Notes under the pieces: model-generated
The model's database searches: none
What the model saw: the letters and a program-made list of their open reading frames with translations, nothing else
What the model was told of the DNA's origin: nothing
Shown: positions 10,622 through 20,845 of the stretch, piece after piece
Position numbering within the stretch: position 1 is the first letter of the stretch
Layout of the letters: every line of letters begins with the position of its first letter
Program-made: the position numbers and the translations under genes
From: Ooceraea biroi
Taxonomy: Eukaryota > Arthropoda > Insecta > Hymenoptera > Formicidae
Length of the DNA: 64,000 bases
Direction of reading: 5' to 3'
Assembly (NCBI RefSeq): GCF_003672135.1
Contig: NC_039518.1
Location: 5,892,136 to 5,956,135 of the forward strand

Positions 10622-11905
10622 TTGGGTCGTCCGGAAAGTTCGTGCCGATTTTGAAGGAAAATTCAAGGGCAACATTTTTTTATGTCGATAAATATTTATT
10701 GACTTATGTATGCACCGTTTTGTTTCACAACCTTTGTCCATCTTTCACGCAACTGGAAGATTCCATTCTCCCAGAACTTCTTAGGTTTCTCGGCGAAAAA
10801 CTCCTCAAGGTGGTTTTTTATGTCGATCAAAGAGTTGAAGTTCTTGCCGCTAAGAGAATTTTGCAAAGACCTAAATAAGTGAAAGTCTGAAGGTGCAATG
10901 TCTGGTGAATACGGTGGGTGAAGTAGCACATCCCAGCCAAACTCCAATTTTTGTCGGGTAGTCAAAGAAACATGAGGTCTGGCATTGTCCTGATGGAACA
11001 CGACGCCCTTCCTATTAGCTAATTCTGGACGTTTTTCCTCAATCGATGTCTTTAATTCGTCCAGTTGCGAGCAGTACTTATCTGCATTTATCGTTTGGTT
11101 GTGTGGTAGGAGCTCATAATATAGGATTCCTTTCCAATCCCACCAGACACAGAGCATGACTTTTTTTGGATGAAGGCCGGCTTTCGGAGTGGTTAATGCT
11201 GGTTCATTTCGCTTACCCCAGGATCTTTTTCGTTCTACATTGTTGTAAATGATCCATTTTTCGTCACCCGTCACTAATTGCTTCAAAAATGGTACGTTTT
11301 CGTTGCGCTTGTACAGCGAGTCGCAGATGGAAATGCGATCCATTAAATTTTTTTCGGCCAAATTATTCGGAACCCATACATCATAGCGACTTACGTAACC
11401 AAGCTTCACTACATGATCGTGGACAGTGGTTTTCGATATTTTCAGTATCTCTGCTAATTTACGTGTCGTGTAGCGCGGGTTATTCTCGATCAGTGTCTTG
11501 AGTTGGTCATCATCAGTAGTAGAGGGTCTGCCCGAGCGTTCTTGGTCTTTAAGGTTAAAATCACCAGCTCTAAACTTAGCGAACCACTTACGTACGGTTC
11601 TTTCAGCTAAAGCGCCTTCTCCGTAAACAGAACATATCGAATTTGTTGCTTGTGAGGCATTTTTGCCTTTCCGGTAATAGAAAAGCATCAAGTGTCTAAA
11701 ATGTTCTTTGTTTTCTTCCATCTTCAAAAGAGTACAAAACTGACACGAATCAATTTATCTGAAACAACTTTTTTCCTAAAGATGCGTTGAAATGTCACCT
11801 TTAAGCATATGTATATACATCGTATGTTTTCAATAACATTGATATATTCAGACATGTTCCAACGCCATCTATTAAAAATCGGCACGAACTTTCCGGACGA
11901 CCCAA
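10622..11905 (-). mobile_element. Array B unit 2, complete mariner (1284 bp)
   Basis: Both terminal repeats are present, with matching outer bases, and TA stands at each border. It contains an uninterrupted transposase frame. Confidence 0.9.
10696..11721 (-). CDS. Mariner transposase, open but with altered DD33D spacing
   Basis: This is a continuous 341-codon frame from ATG 11721 (MEENKEHFRHLMLFYYRKG), a usual mariner length. It has a helix-turn-helix region at about residues 1-110 with SGRP near 66, the linker VPNNLAEKN, then the catalytic domain: GDEKW, HQDNARPH, YSPDIAPSDFH. One Leu codon after RQK is missing relative to the neighbouring copy, leaving 33 rather than 34 residues between the second and third Asp, and LPHPP or PPHPP reads LLHPP. 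DD34D spacing is near-invariant in mariners, so activity is doubtful despite the open frame. An upstream in-frame TTG is unlikely to be the start. Confidence 0.85.
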   Translation of the reverse strand: MEENKEHFRHLMLFYYRKGKNASQATNSICSVYGEGALAERTVRKWFAKFRAGDFNLKDQERSGRPSTTDDDQLKTLIENNPRYTTRKLAEILKISKTTVHDHVVKLGYVSRYDVWVPNNLAEKNLMDRISICDSLYKRNENVPFLKQLVTGDEKWIIYNNVERKRSWGKRNEPALTTPKAGLHPKKVMLCVWWDWKGILYYELLPHNQTINADKYCSQLDELKTSIEEKRPELANRKGVVFHQDNARPHVSLTTRQKLEFGWDVLLHPPYSPDIAPSDFHLFRSLQNSLSGKNFNSLIDIKNHLEEFFAEKPKKFWENGIFQLRERWTKVVKQNGAYISQ

Positions 11906-11925
11906 TATAATAAGCAAATTAATAT

Positions 11926-11952
11926 TAAATATGATAATGGAATATTAAATAA
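11926..11952. repeat. Right arm of the palindrome enclosing array B
   Basis: Perfect reverse complement of 9310-9336. The mariner target TA lies about 20 bp inside this arm. Confidence 0.75.
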
Positions 11953-13685
11953 CTCCGAATCACAAAACAGACAACTTTATATAATATATCTTATTCGTAT
12001 TGAATCTTACCAAACGTTATTATCACTGCATCGTACAATTCAAGAATTCGCATTGAAAATATCTCATTGTGGCAGTATTATAGATTATTAAAAAATGGCT
12101 ATTTATATGTGTCGCAAATGTATTTACATGAACGTTTATTTATAATGGGCTACATTATAAGCCGTCCAATGCATTGAGGTACCTCTTTATTATCGAAGAA
12201 ACTGCTATTTCTTCGGGCGTTAATTACCATGAACGATAAAACACGATGAAATAAATAACACAAATTTATCAATATAACCGCACTGACAGTCACTATGACA
12301 TTCTGGCATTCGCAACACGAAGTTCGAGCCAAGCGAGAGAACCAATCAGCATCGCGGAAAGGCGGCCTCAACTCTTCGATAAAAAAGAACTTCAAGAAAT
12401 TAACACGCCTTGTAGAAAATTTTTGGATACACTTTAGAGGTTCAAAAGAGATTCTAAAGAGGAGGTAGGAGTTGTAAGGACGAAAGTAGAAATTGTATAG
12501 AACAACAAGATCGAATAAAGGCTAAAAGAAGGCGTTAGTAAATTCAAGATAGAACTTGTAGGCCAAGGAGCATTATTAGAGGCACAAATGACTACGTAAG
12601 AGGTTCACAGTAGATCTGAAATTTCGACTCGGGTTCGCGCTTGATAATGTTGGTCTCCTCCGAAATTACGTTCCGTCGTGCTTAATTGGCCCGCGCGGCA
12701 TAAATCTCTCTCGGTGGTACCCACGTCCGTAGGTCCCACGTTATTACAACGCGGAGAGCATAAAATCAACCGCTTCCGCGGAGAACGAAGGGACCGCTCC
12801 GGCTGCCTTCCTTCGAGGAGCTTTCTCGAGTCGCTCCGAGTCGCGCGGCACACGTGTGCTCGCTCGCATCTCGGATCGGGAGGATCGGGGTGGTTAAGAA
12901 GAATGCGTGTGTAATAGCGATTGACGCGCGTAGCATCGCGAGGCGCGCGCGATCATCTCGTGAATGCAGCCGGTACTAATTTAATATTCGCCTTGCTGGG
13001 ACGCGACAGCCGTGACAACGCGGCTTGCGCCGAGTCACGACGCAGAAACAATTCGCCTCGTGGCGCGGGATAATCTGGCACGCGGCACCGCGTGCGATTG
13101 TCACGAAGATACCCGACACTCTTGCACGGCCGTCTCGCCGCGTCATCCTCCTCCCCTTTGTAAGGGACGAGATCGCGAAGGCCAAGGATATGACGCGAGC
13201 GAGCATAAAGGACCGAGCGAAAGGACGACGAACGAGCGCGCAGTCGGAGGAGATGCATTGGGCGATAAAAATGTATCCTTCTAATTCATCGCGGGCTTAA
13301 AAGGCACATCTGATTTTGTGTTTCAAGATGGTCGATCAATAACGCAGAGACCCGGGGGGAAATGAGACGTGGATAATGGCAGACGGAACTTTCCACACGG
13401 CGAGCTTATACTGTCGCGAGCTCGCATTAACTTTAACGAGTGACGGCCCACGCGACGATTCGACGGGTCGAAGGTCAAGCAGACGTGAGAATCTCCGTGG
13501 ATTCTTCATTTCTCTGACCCTCGAGATGAAAGCGGAGGCTCGGCCGACAGGTTGACTAACGTCGACGTCGTCCTCTCTGCTGTACGCGCCGTTGTAGCCG
13601 CTTACAATTAGTATTCTTTCATAAATTCGACGACGGCACTCGCGGCGGATGGCACATTTGCGTGAAAGAAAATCTACCGGAGTCC
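11953..13685. other. No gene recognised
   Basis: AT-rich to about 12600, then CpG-rich. Open frames such as 12953-13258 (-) and 13336-13713 (-) are basic, overlap frames on the other strand and match no family I recognise. Confidence 0.4.
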
Positions 13686-13689
13686 TTAA

Positions 13690-14509
13690 CCCCTTCGGCG
13701 GCATTGACGCCAACGGCGTCCTTGTATTTTTTTCGATTGATTGGGCCGATCTTCATAAAACTTAGTACCCAAAAGCTTTTTGGGTCGCTGAATACGAATC
13801 CATAATCAAAATTTCAAAATTCAAAATGACGGATCCAATACGGCGATCAAATATAATCATAAAATCAAAATTTGTTCGGAATGTTATTAAATCTGATATC
13901 TAAGGGTTTTTGGGACTGATGAATACGAATCTCAGATCACAATTCCGAAATTCAAAATGGCGGACCCAATATTGCGGTCAGAAAAGCAAAATCTGAGTGT
14001 TATGAAAACTGGTATCCAAGAATTTTTTCAGTCGCTGAATTTGAGGTACAAAATTGCAAAATTCAAAATGTCGAACCCAATGAAGTGGCACAAAATAAAT
14101 AAAAATTTGTTTCACTGACTAAGTTTTTGGATGCATCTTTCCAAAGATAGTTTGGATTCCCAATTCTAAGATACAAATACTTGTCAGTTTTTCAATTGTT
14201 TTTAGATAGATTTGGTGTTTTGACCACCATATTGGATCCGCCATTTTGAATTATGAAATTTTGTATCTCAAATTCGTATTCAGCGGCTCAAAAACCCTTT
14301 AGATACCAGTTTTCATAACAAATAGATAGATTTTGGTTTTTTGACCGCCATGTTGGATCGGCCATTTGGAATTATGAAATTTTGTACCTCAAATTCATAT
14401 TTCGCGAGCCAAAAAATCCCTAAATACAAGGTGTGTTTGAAATCCGATTACTGTTTTTTGGGTGCCACCAGGGGCACAAACAGTGATATTCTGTTTGCCG
14501 CTGAAGGGG
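13690..14509. mobile_element. piggyBac-like non-autonomous element (820 bp)
   Basis: Bounded by TTAA on both sides (13686-13689, 14510-14513), the piggyBac target duplication. Terminal repeats CCCCTTCGGCGGCA and CCCCTTCAGCGGCA (as reverse complement) match at 13 of 14 bases. It has no coding capacity. The interior is made of diverged modules of roughly 110-130 bp containing AAATTCAAAATGGCGGA and a nearby ATACGAATCTC: about three in direct orientation on the left (near 13830, 13950, 14065) and two inverted on the right (near 14240, 14355). Confidence 0.8.
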
Positions 14510-14513
14510 TTAA

Positions 14514-15380
14514 TGACTTGCAGGTTTTCACACGATAGACTTTTCTATCTCTCGCTCTCGAGGCGGGACCGTGTAAATGACGTTCCCTCCCGAAACGTGT
14601 GTCGCTAAATGGGAGACATAGAAATTCGGGGAGGGTTGCGATACCTGTCGGCACTCGCGCTTATCTCGGACCTGAGCTGAAGGACTCGACTGATAGGGAT
14701 TACACGAGAAAACGATTATCCGGCGCAGATGTCGGCCGGCAGGTAGCATTTAACCAGCACTCTGGGTTCCTCGAAGACAATTCGCAAAGGGACCTGAGCG
14801 AAAAATTCCAGCGGGGGCTGCTAACGAGCGCACACACGTGCGCGCGCGCGTCGGTTTTGTTCGTAATTGTAAAAAACCGGAATCGAGCAAGAGACCGGCC
14901 AATGGCACGTTCGCATTTAGCGGCGAACGGAAGCTGATCCTTGCCGCGGTCGTTTTTCTCTCTCCTCCTCTACTTCCACTCCTTTTCTCCCGTACTCCGT
15001 CCTCCCCTCTGACCGCGGCCTCTGGGCACAGTCCACTCTGGCGATGATTACGCATATAAAAATGTAATTTCTCACCGCGAGCCGACCACGCGCGACGCGT
15101 GTGGTCTAGGCCGGCGCGCGTGTGGCCAGGCCGAAATTTACGATTAAAAATCGACGACACGGTGCGCGAGGTCGTAAGACCCGATGGGTCCCACGGATTC
15201 TACAAAGCGATCGATTTGTCATTACGAAACGCCCCGATAAAGATCCGCTGGTGAGATACAGGGGTTACCGGTGTCGGGGCTCTTTGTCGCGGTTGCGTAG
15301 CGACTGATTTACGGCGATTGCCGCGAAATATCCGGAATGGCCGCGCGCGGCGATTAATCAAGCCTGGGCTTTCTGAAAAT
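14514..15380. other. No gene recognised
   Basis: CpG-rich with short CG/CA runs (about 14828-14850). Overlapping basic frames are probably chance. Confidence 0.4.
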
Positions 15381-15386
15381 TTGGCC

Positions 15387-15450
15387 TTTCAGCCGGTCGG
15401 GATCGAACCTACGCCGTCGCCTGGCGTTTAATATTAACGCGTCAATTCGA
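15387..15450 (-). pseudogene. tRNA-Ser-like 3' half (relic or SINE piece)
   Basis: On the minus strand a perfect B box GGTTCGATCC (15400-15409) sits in GGCGTAGG...CCGACCGGCTG, which resembles the 3' part of serine tRNAs. Upstream is a 5-bp stem with a 7-base loop (GCGTT/AACGC, 15424-15440) where an anticodon arm would be, but U33 is missing. I could not find a matching acceptor 5' strand, so this is not a functional tRNA; it may be a tRNA-derived SINE fragment. Confidence 0.3.
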
Positions 15451-15871
15451 GCGAGGAAGGGGAAGGCTCATGTAGAGAAAATAGCGACGTCCTATTATTA
15501 TTCTTGATCAACGAGATGTTTCGTCGTATCTATCATATTGATCATTCGGAGTATTAATATACAGGGTGGTCCACTTAAATCGATCATCTTAGATATTTCA
15601 CTTGTTTTTGATGATACGAAAAAATGTCTAAGGAAAAAGTTGCACCGTTCGAAGGGGCTATCACGATGACAGAACAAAACTTTTTCAAGGTTATTTTTTT
15701 CGGAGATTCAAAGGTCAAGATAATTTTTTTTAATGGAACTACATATTTTTGTTTGCGCAATTTTATAGCCAACATCGAGAGGAGTTCAGCGACCTATGAC
15801 AACATGACCTTTAAATGATCTTGAACGCGGGAAACAGAAAAATCAAACTTTATGCTCTTCAACACAAAAAT

Positions 15872-16938
15872 TTATTTAAGGAGGTGTTCGAAATGATGTC
15901 CTCCGACTTCAATACATTTTCTAATACGATGCACAAATGATACTCTTACCCTTTCTATCATTTCTGAATTTATACTAACACATGCACTCAAAATGCGCTC
16001 TCTCATGTTCTCTTGTGTAGTTGGTACATCATTGTAAACAGTGTTCTTTAACATTCCCCACAAAAAAAAGTCTAAAGGGTTCAAATCAGGAGAAGGTGCT
16101 GGCCAACTGATATGTCCTCCTCTTCCTATCCAGCGTTCCGGAAACATTTCGTGTAAAACTGTACGTGCAACACGTGCGTTATGAGCCGGACAACCATCAT
16201 GCTGATACCACATTTGTAAACGAGTTTCTAACGGCACCTCTTCCAATAAGTTTGGTAATTGTTGGGACAAAAAATCAGCATATTTTTGACCATTTAATGT
16301 ACCATCAATAAAAAAGGGCCAATGATTCGATTGTGTAAAACACCACACCATACATTAAGACTCCATGGACGTTGACGTTCTACTTGTCGAAGCCACCTTG
16401 GATTTTCAACGGACCAATAGTGCATATTTCTTCTATTTACTTGTCCATGGTTAGTGAAAGTTGATTCATCGGTAAACAATATTCTGTTGAAGAAGAATTC
16501 ATTGACCTCCAACTGTTGTAGCGCCCATTGACAAAATTCTATTCGATTAATAAAATCATTTCCATGAAGCTCTTGATGCAATGCAATGTGATATGGACGA
16601 AATGAGTGGCATTTAGGAATGCGTAAAACACTTGTCTTGGAAATACCAGTATTTCTTTGTATTTGTCGAGAACTGATATGTGGATTATTTGCCACTGCAG
16701 CCAAAACAGCAACTTCTGCTGGTTCATTAGTTTGCAAACGAGGTCGCATTTTCTTGCGTGAACAAACACTTCCAGTTTCACGAAATGTTTTAAAAAGACG
16801 GTCAAAAGCAGCGCGAGACGGTAAACGCTTTTCAGGGTATCTTTGGCCGTACATTCTCTGCGCCTCTGTAGAGCTTCTTCCGCTTTCACCGTAAATAAGA
16901 AGCGTTTCTATTCTTTCCTCTTTCGTATAATCAGTCAT
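15872..16938 (-). pseudogene. DD41D-spaced transposase with DUF4817-like HTH, one frameshift
   Basis: The frame starts at ATG 16938 (MTDYTKEERIETLLIYGESG). The N-terminal helix-turn-helix has the pattern Y-G-x-x-x-x-x-x-x-A-x-x-x-Y-x-x-R-Y-P, typical of DUF4817 proteins found in many insect transposons. The catalytic part has FTDEST (first Asp), QHDGCPAH (second) and NPLDFFLW (third), with 41 residues between the last two. The C-terminus is KCIEVGGHHFEHLLK. A single base is missing in a T run near 16312, shifting GPFFIDGT to GPFLLMVH; the second frame resumes with DGTLNGQKYADF. The rest looks complete (about 350 residues). Confidence 0.82.
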
Positions 16939-17087
16939 ATTTAAACTCTGATATCGAGAAGCTCAGGAAATGAACTGAACTGCGAAAGCATTTCACGATC
17001 ATAAATATTTACATACACATACACACACGCACACAATACATGTATGGAATTATTTCAATCTTACATTCCATTGAATTCCAGAACATG

Positions 17088-17255
17088 AGAGTGTTTACCG
17101 ATGAATCAATGTTCACTAACCATGGACAAGTAAATAGAAGAAATATGGACTATTGGACCGTCGAAAATCTAAGGTGGCTTCGATAAGTAGAACGTCCATG
17201 GAGCCTTAGAAAATGTATTGAAGTCGGAGGACATCATTTCGAACACCTTAAATAA
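17088..17255 (+). pseudogene. Internally deleted transposase fragment, opposite strand
   Basis: Reads VFTDESMFTNHGQVNRRN, then VENLRWLR and a stop, then after a deletion KCIEVGGHHFEHLK and a stop. These are the first catalytic motif and the extreme C-terminus of the same transposase as the minus-strand copy, brought together by loss of everything between. Confidence 0.8.
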
Positions 17256-17569
17256 ATTTTTGTGTTGAAGAGCATAAAGTTTGATTTTTCTGTTTCCCGC
17301 GTTCAAGATCATTTAAAGGTCATGTTGTCATAGGTCGCTGAACTCCTCTCGATGTTGGCTATAAAATTGCGCAAACAAAAATATGTAGTTCCATTGAAAA
17401 AAATTATCTTGACCTTTGAATCTCCGAAAAAAATAGCCTTGAAAAAATTTTTGTTCTGTCATCGTGATAGCCCCTTCGACCGGTGCAACTTTTTCCTTAG
17501 ACATTTTTTCGTATCATCAAAAACAAGTGAAATATCTAAGATGATCGATTTAAGTGGACCACCCTGTAT

Positions 17570-18485
17570 AACGACACGCATCTGCTATATGTGAATCTTA
17601 ATGCGAGAATAATTTTAAAAAGATGTTCTCCGTGAGTACGTGTGTCTGCTTCCTGTGTGGAGTCCGTTTAGAGGCCTGATTGACTTCAGCGTGACCGGCA
17701 TTTTTGCACATTGTGCAGTCTCTTGAGTTGCGGCTGGAACTCGCTTCGTTCTGCTTTCTCCGTTTGGCTTTTAGTGTGGTTGCGTGTCAGGCAACCCTAT
17801 GGATCCCAAGCACCCTGCCGATACAGTTAGTCACGCGGTTCTTTCTCGTCCACGGAAGTTTAGGCTTTTGAGTTAAGATACGGTAGTTAACTTTTTTCTT
17901 CGTTAGCTTCTGTTACCTTCATTGCACATTTTCCCCGGGAAATACGGATTTATGTGTTCGCCGGCTGCGGACAGTCGTTTCCTGGAGTCGCAGTACGGTG
18001 TTTCCGTCTGCCATTCCGTGTCTATTCGCCTCGTCGTGCATTCGTCGGGGGCGAAGAGTGCGTGACGCGATAAAAATATAAAGTCAGCCGGGTTTTATGG
18101 CATCGGGAGCGTCTAACCCTTCCAACATTTTCCGACCGGAAAGGGTTACACACTGTCCCACAAGTCAAAATATTACTTTATTGAGACGTCTACTTTGAAC
18201 TTCGTTCCCTGTCGGGGGAAACGGTCTCCTCGCGGCAAGGGTTGAGTTCTCGTTCAACAACGCGAGGAGACGAGAGGACCAAAAAAAAAACGGATCGTCA
18301 GGCAAGCTTGGCTTCAAGTTCTTATAGTTGACTTTAGCGTTTTACCATTTGGTATTCCGTGAAAGGGTTGTCGCGTACAGTCGGATACTTCACGGTGGAT
18401 GCAATTCGACACGCCATGTATATAATACAATTGCACAGTAAAGTCACTTCGACGAGGCGCTTTCACCTCGCGGAGGAATTTTTTT
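17570..18485. other. No gene recognised
   Basis: The composition is mixed. Near 18195-18275 an inverted pair around GTCTCCTCGCG/CGCGAGGAGAC could form a hairpin. No coding pattern was recognised. Confidence 0.4.
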
Positions 18486-18735
18486 CGCGTCGCGTACCGT
18501 TAACTTTATTATTTTTTACCGTCCATTTTTAACTTGTGCAGTTTGCCGAAATTGGAATACACCGTTACGGCTTGCGGTTCGCTACTGAAAAAAGGGGTGC
18601 GAAAAAAGAGCTGACCTTATGACCGAACCAGCTCGAACAACGGCTTCCGTATCTTTTTTGCGGATTTTTCGAACGGTAAAGCGAAACGCTGAGAGACGTT
18701 TCTCTTTTACGTTTTCTCGACAGCGGAAAAAAGAA
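18486..18735 (+). repeat. Unnamed repeat, copy 1
   Basis: Closely similar to 22544-22797 in the same orientation and partly to 20474-20645 in the opposite one. The shared core runs from CGCGTCGCGTA through TTGCCGAAATTGGAATACAC to the CTCGACA/GCGGAAAA region. It matches no family I can name. Confidence 0.7.
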
Positions 18736-19158
18736 CGACAGGAGAAAAGACTCCGGAGTGCAGAGAGAACTACAACGAGATTTCCATATATTCCCAGAAG
18801 GAAGAAGACCGCAGTCGAAGAGTCGATTTAAAAAATAAATTTGTTTTTATGGCTCCATCTCATCCGTGTTTCGTGCTATTTTATAGACGCTTACGGAGTC
18901 TCGCATTAAACCCTACCTTAATCCGTTTTAACGGCCGGCACAGTTTGACCACCGGGACGCCAAGTAAAAATTCAATTAGTAGAATTCAGAAGTAATGACG
19001 CCGCGCGGGCAACGGCGATTCGATGAGAGCGGTAGATTGGATTCATATCTAGACCTAGGCCTTTATAGACCATAAAACGCTGGTAGCGCAGGGTCATAAC
19101 TCAAATAAATACGTACCATCCGTGACCAGGAAACACAGGGAAAAACTCTCTGCATATA

Positions 19159-20443
19159 TTGGGTCATTAAGTATGAAACTTTACAAATGTATAAGCGCCA
19201 TCTTTAACATTTGTTATCTCAAATTTGGCGCCAGACGTCAGTATCAGGTTAGGTTAGTGTGATAGATGTATGTTCGCTCTTTAAATGTCATATTTGTTTG
19301 TTCAAATATCTTCATTAGTTTTATTGGTGGATTCTTTTTTATAGAACTATGGAAAAGTCCAAAATTCGTGTGATTTATGAATATGAGTTCCGCCATGGAA
19401 CCACAGTGTCGGAGACAGCTCGTAATATCAACGCTGTATTTGGTGAAGGTTCAACTACTAAAGCAACGGTGGGCAATTGGTTCAAAAACTTCAGAGATGG
19501 AGATTTCAGCCTCGCTAATGAGCCACGTGGAAGACCAAAGACGAAGGTGGATAATGATCACTTGAGAGCCGTAGTAGAGTCCGATCCATCTCAAAGTACA
19601 CGTGAATTGGCATCGATATTCAATGTTTCCATACCCACCATATTGTTCATTTAGCTGCAATTGGTAAGATAAAGAAGTTGGACAAATGGGTCCCGCACGA
19701 ATTGACCGATGCGCAGCAGGCGCAACGTCTAGAGGCTTCCCTTTCTTTGCTTTCCCGTCACAAAAATGACTCTTTTTTTAATCGAATTGTGACCTGCGAT
19801 GAAAAGTGGATACTCTACGACAATCGTAAACGCTCACATCAGTGGCTGAACGCTGATGAACCACCGAGACATCACGCGAAACCTAACATTACACAGAAGA
19901 AGCTTATGGTGACTGTTTGGTGGTCCAGGTCAGGTGTTATCTACTACAACTTTATGAAACCTGGTACATCGATAACGGCTGAAGTATATTGCAAGCAACT
20001 GGACGAAATGATGCAACAACTTGCTATTAAACAACCGAAATTGGTCAATCGGTCAATGCCAATCCCGTTGCATGATAATGCTCGACCGCACACTGCACGA
20101 CTGACCGTGGCAAAGCTACGGGAGTTGGAATTGGAAACTCTCCGTCATCCACCATGTTCACCAGATCTATCACCTACCGACTATCACTTCTTCCGGAATT
20201 TGGAGAACTTCTTGGTGGGAAAATTGTTCAATTCTCAACAGGCAGTCGAAACAGCCTTCCGCGACTTCATCGATTCCCGTACTCCTGGCTTCTATAGTAG
20301 AGGCATAGACCAACTACCACTAAAATGGCAGAAGTGTGTAGATAACATGGGCGCATACTTCGATTGAAAATAAATCATGTCCATGTGCCAAAAAATGCAA
20401 AAGTTTATGTTCTATTTGTAAAGTTTCATACTTAATGACCCAA
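19159..20443 (+). mobile_element. Cecropia-type mariner, nearly complete (1285 bp)
   Basis: The terminal inverted repeats are perfect over about 30 bp, starting TTGGGTCATTAAGTATGAAA, with TA at both borders (19157-19158, 20444-20445). It carries one transposase region and stands as a single copy, unlike the arrays. Confidence 0.9.
19349..20367 (+). pseudogene. Cecropia-subfamily mariner transposase, one frameshift
   Basis: The frame starts at ATG 19349 (MEKSKIRVIYEYEFRHG). The N-terminus has ARNINAVFGEGST, WFKNFRDGD and the linker KKLDKWVPHELT, the pattern of cecropia-subfamily mariners (the group of human Hsmar1). The catalytic half has CDEKWILYDN, HDNARPHTA and SPTDYHFF with 34 residues between the last two Asp, and ends NMGAYFD. 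The only lesion is a one-base loss near 19640 (after SIPT), so that HLAAIGKIKK falls in the next frame. All other hallmarks are intact and the spacing is DD34D. Confidence 0.86.
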
Positions 20444-20473
20444 TATCCATGGAGGAAGCGTGGCGTAAAACGT

Positions 20474-20845
20474 AAGCCGTTGTTCGAGCTAGTTCGGTCA
20501 TAAGGTCAGCTCTTTTTTCGCACCCCTTTTTTCCAGTAGCGAACCGCAAGCCGTAACGGTGTATTCCACTTTCGGCAAACTGCACAAGTTAAAAATGGAC
20601 GGTAAAAAATAATAAAGTTCGTTAACTTACGCGACGCGAAATTACTGATTTAAATTAAAAATTGTTTTATTTTCATATTTTTTATACTTATAATACGATT
20701 AAATTAGTCGAGAATATTTTTCGTCTTGTTATCAGAAATCCTTTCTGAGGGTGCGTTATCACTCAGTTTGCAACAGGAGATTCAATATTCTACAGAAAAA
20801 CATGATAAACGATATAAGATTCTAGTTAATCATTTCGAATCTTGC
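20474..20845 (-). repeat. Unnamed repeat, left arm of a 372-bp inverted repeat
   Basis: Reverse complement of 22337-22708 over its full 372 bp with few mismatches. The intervening 1491 bp is non-repetitive as far as I can see. The pair may be the long terminal inverted repeats of an unknown DNA element, but I see no target duplication at the outer edges. Confidence 0.75.

Larger units (their letters stand above)
9428..11905 (-). mobile_element. Mariner array B: two head-to-tail units
   Basis: Read on the minus strand, a complete element (10622-11905) is followed by a second that lacks its left 92-94 bp (9428-10619). Outer ends start TTGGGTCGTCCGGAAAGTTC and are flanked by TA (9426-9427, 11906-11907). 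The joint is right end, TA (10620-10621), CATATGCTTAAAG; in the complete copy CATATGC also follows a TA (11812-11813). This is the same architecture as array A in a different mariner lineage. Confidence 0.9.
15562..17567. mobile_element. DUF4817-type DDE transposon, head-to-head pair (2006 bp)
   Basis: Flanked by TA (15560-15561, 17568-17569), with ends CAGGGTGGTCCACTTAAATC in inverted orientation. The two arms (15562-15925 and 17205-17567) are about 360 bp and include the same 3' untranslated region and the last codons of the transposase on both sides. So a long transposase copy on the minus strand faces a deleted copy on the plus strand, and both outer ends are 3' ends. Confidence 0.82.
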
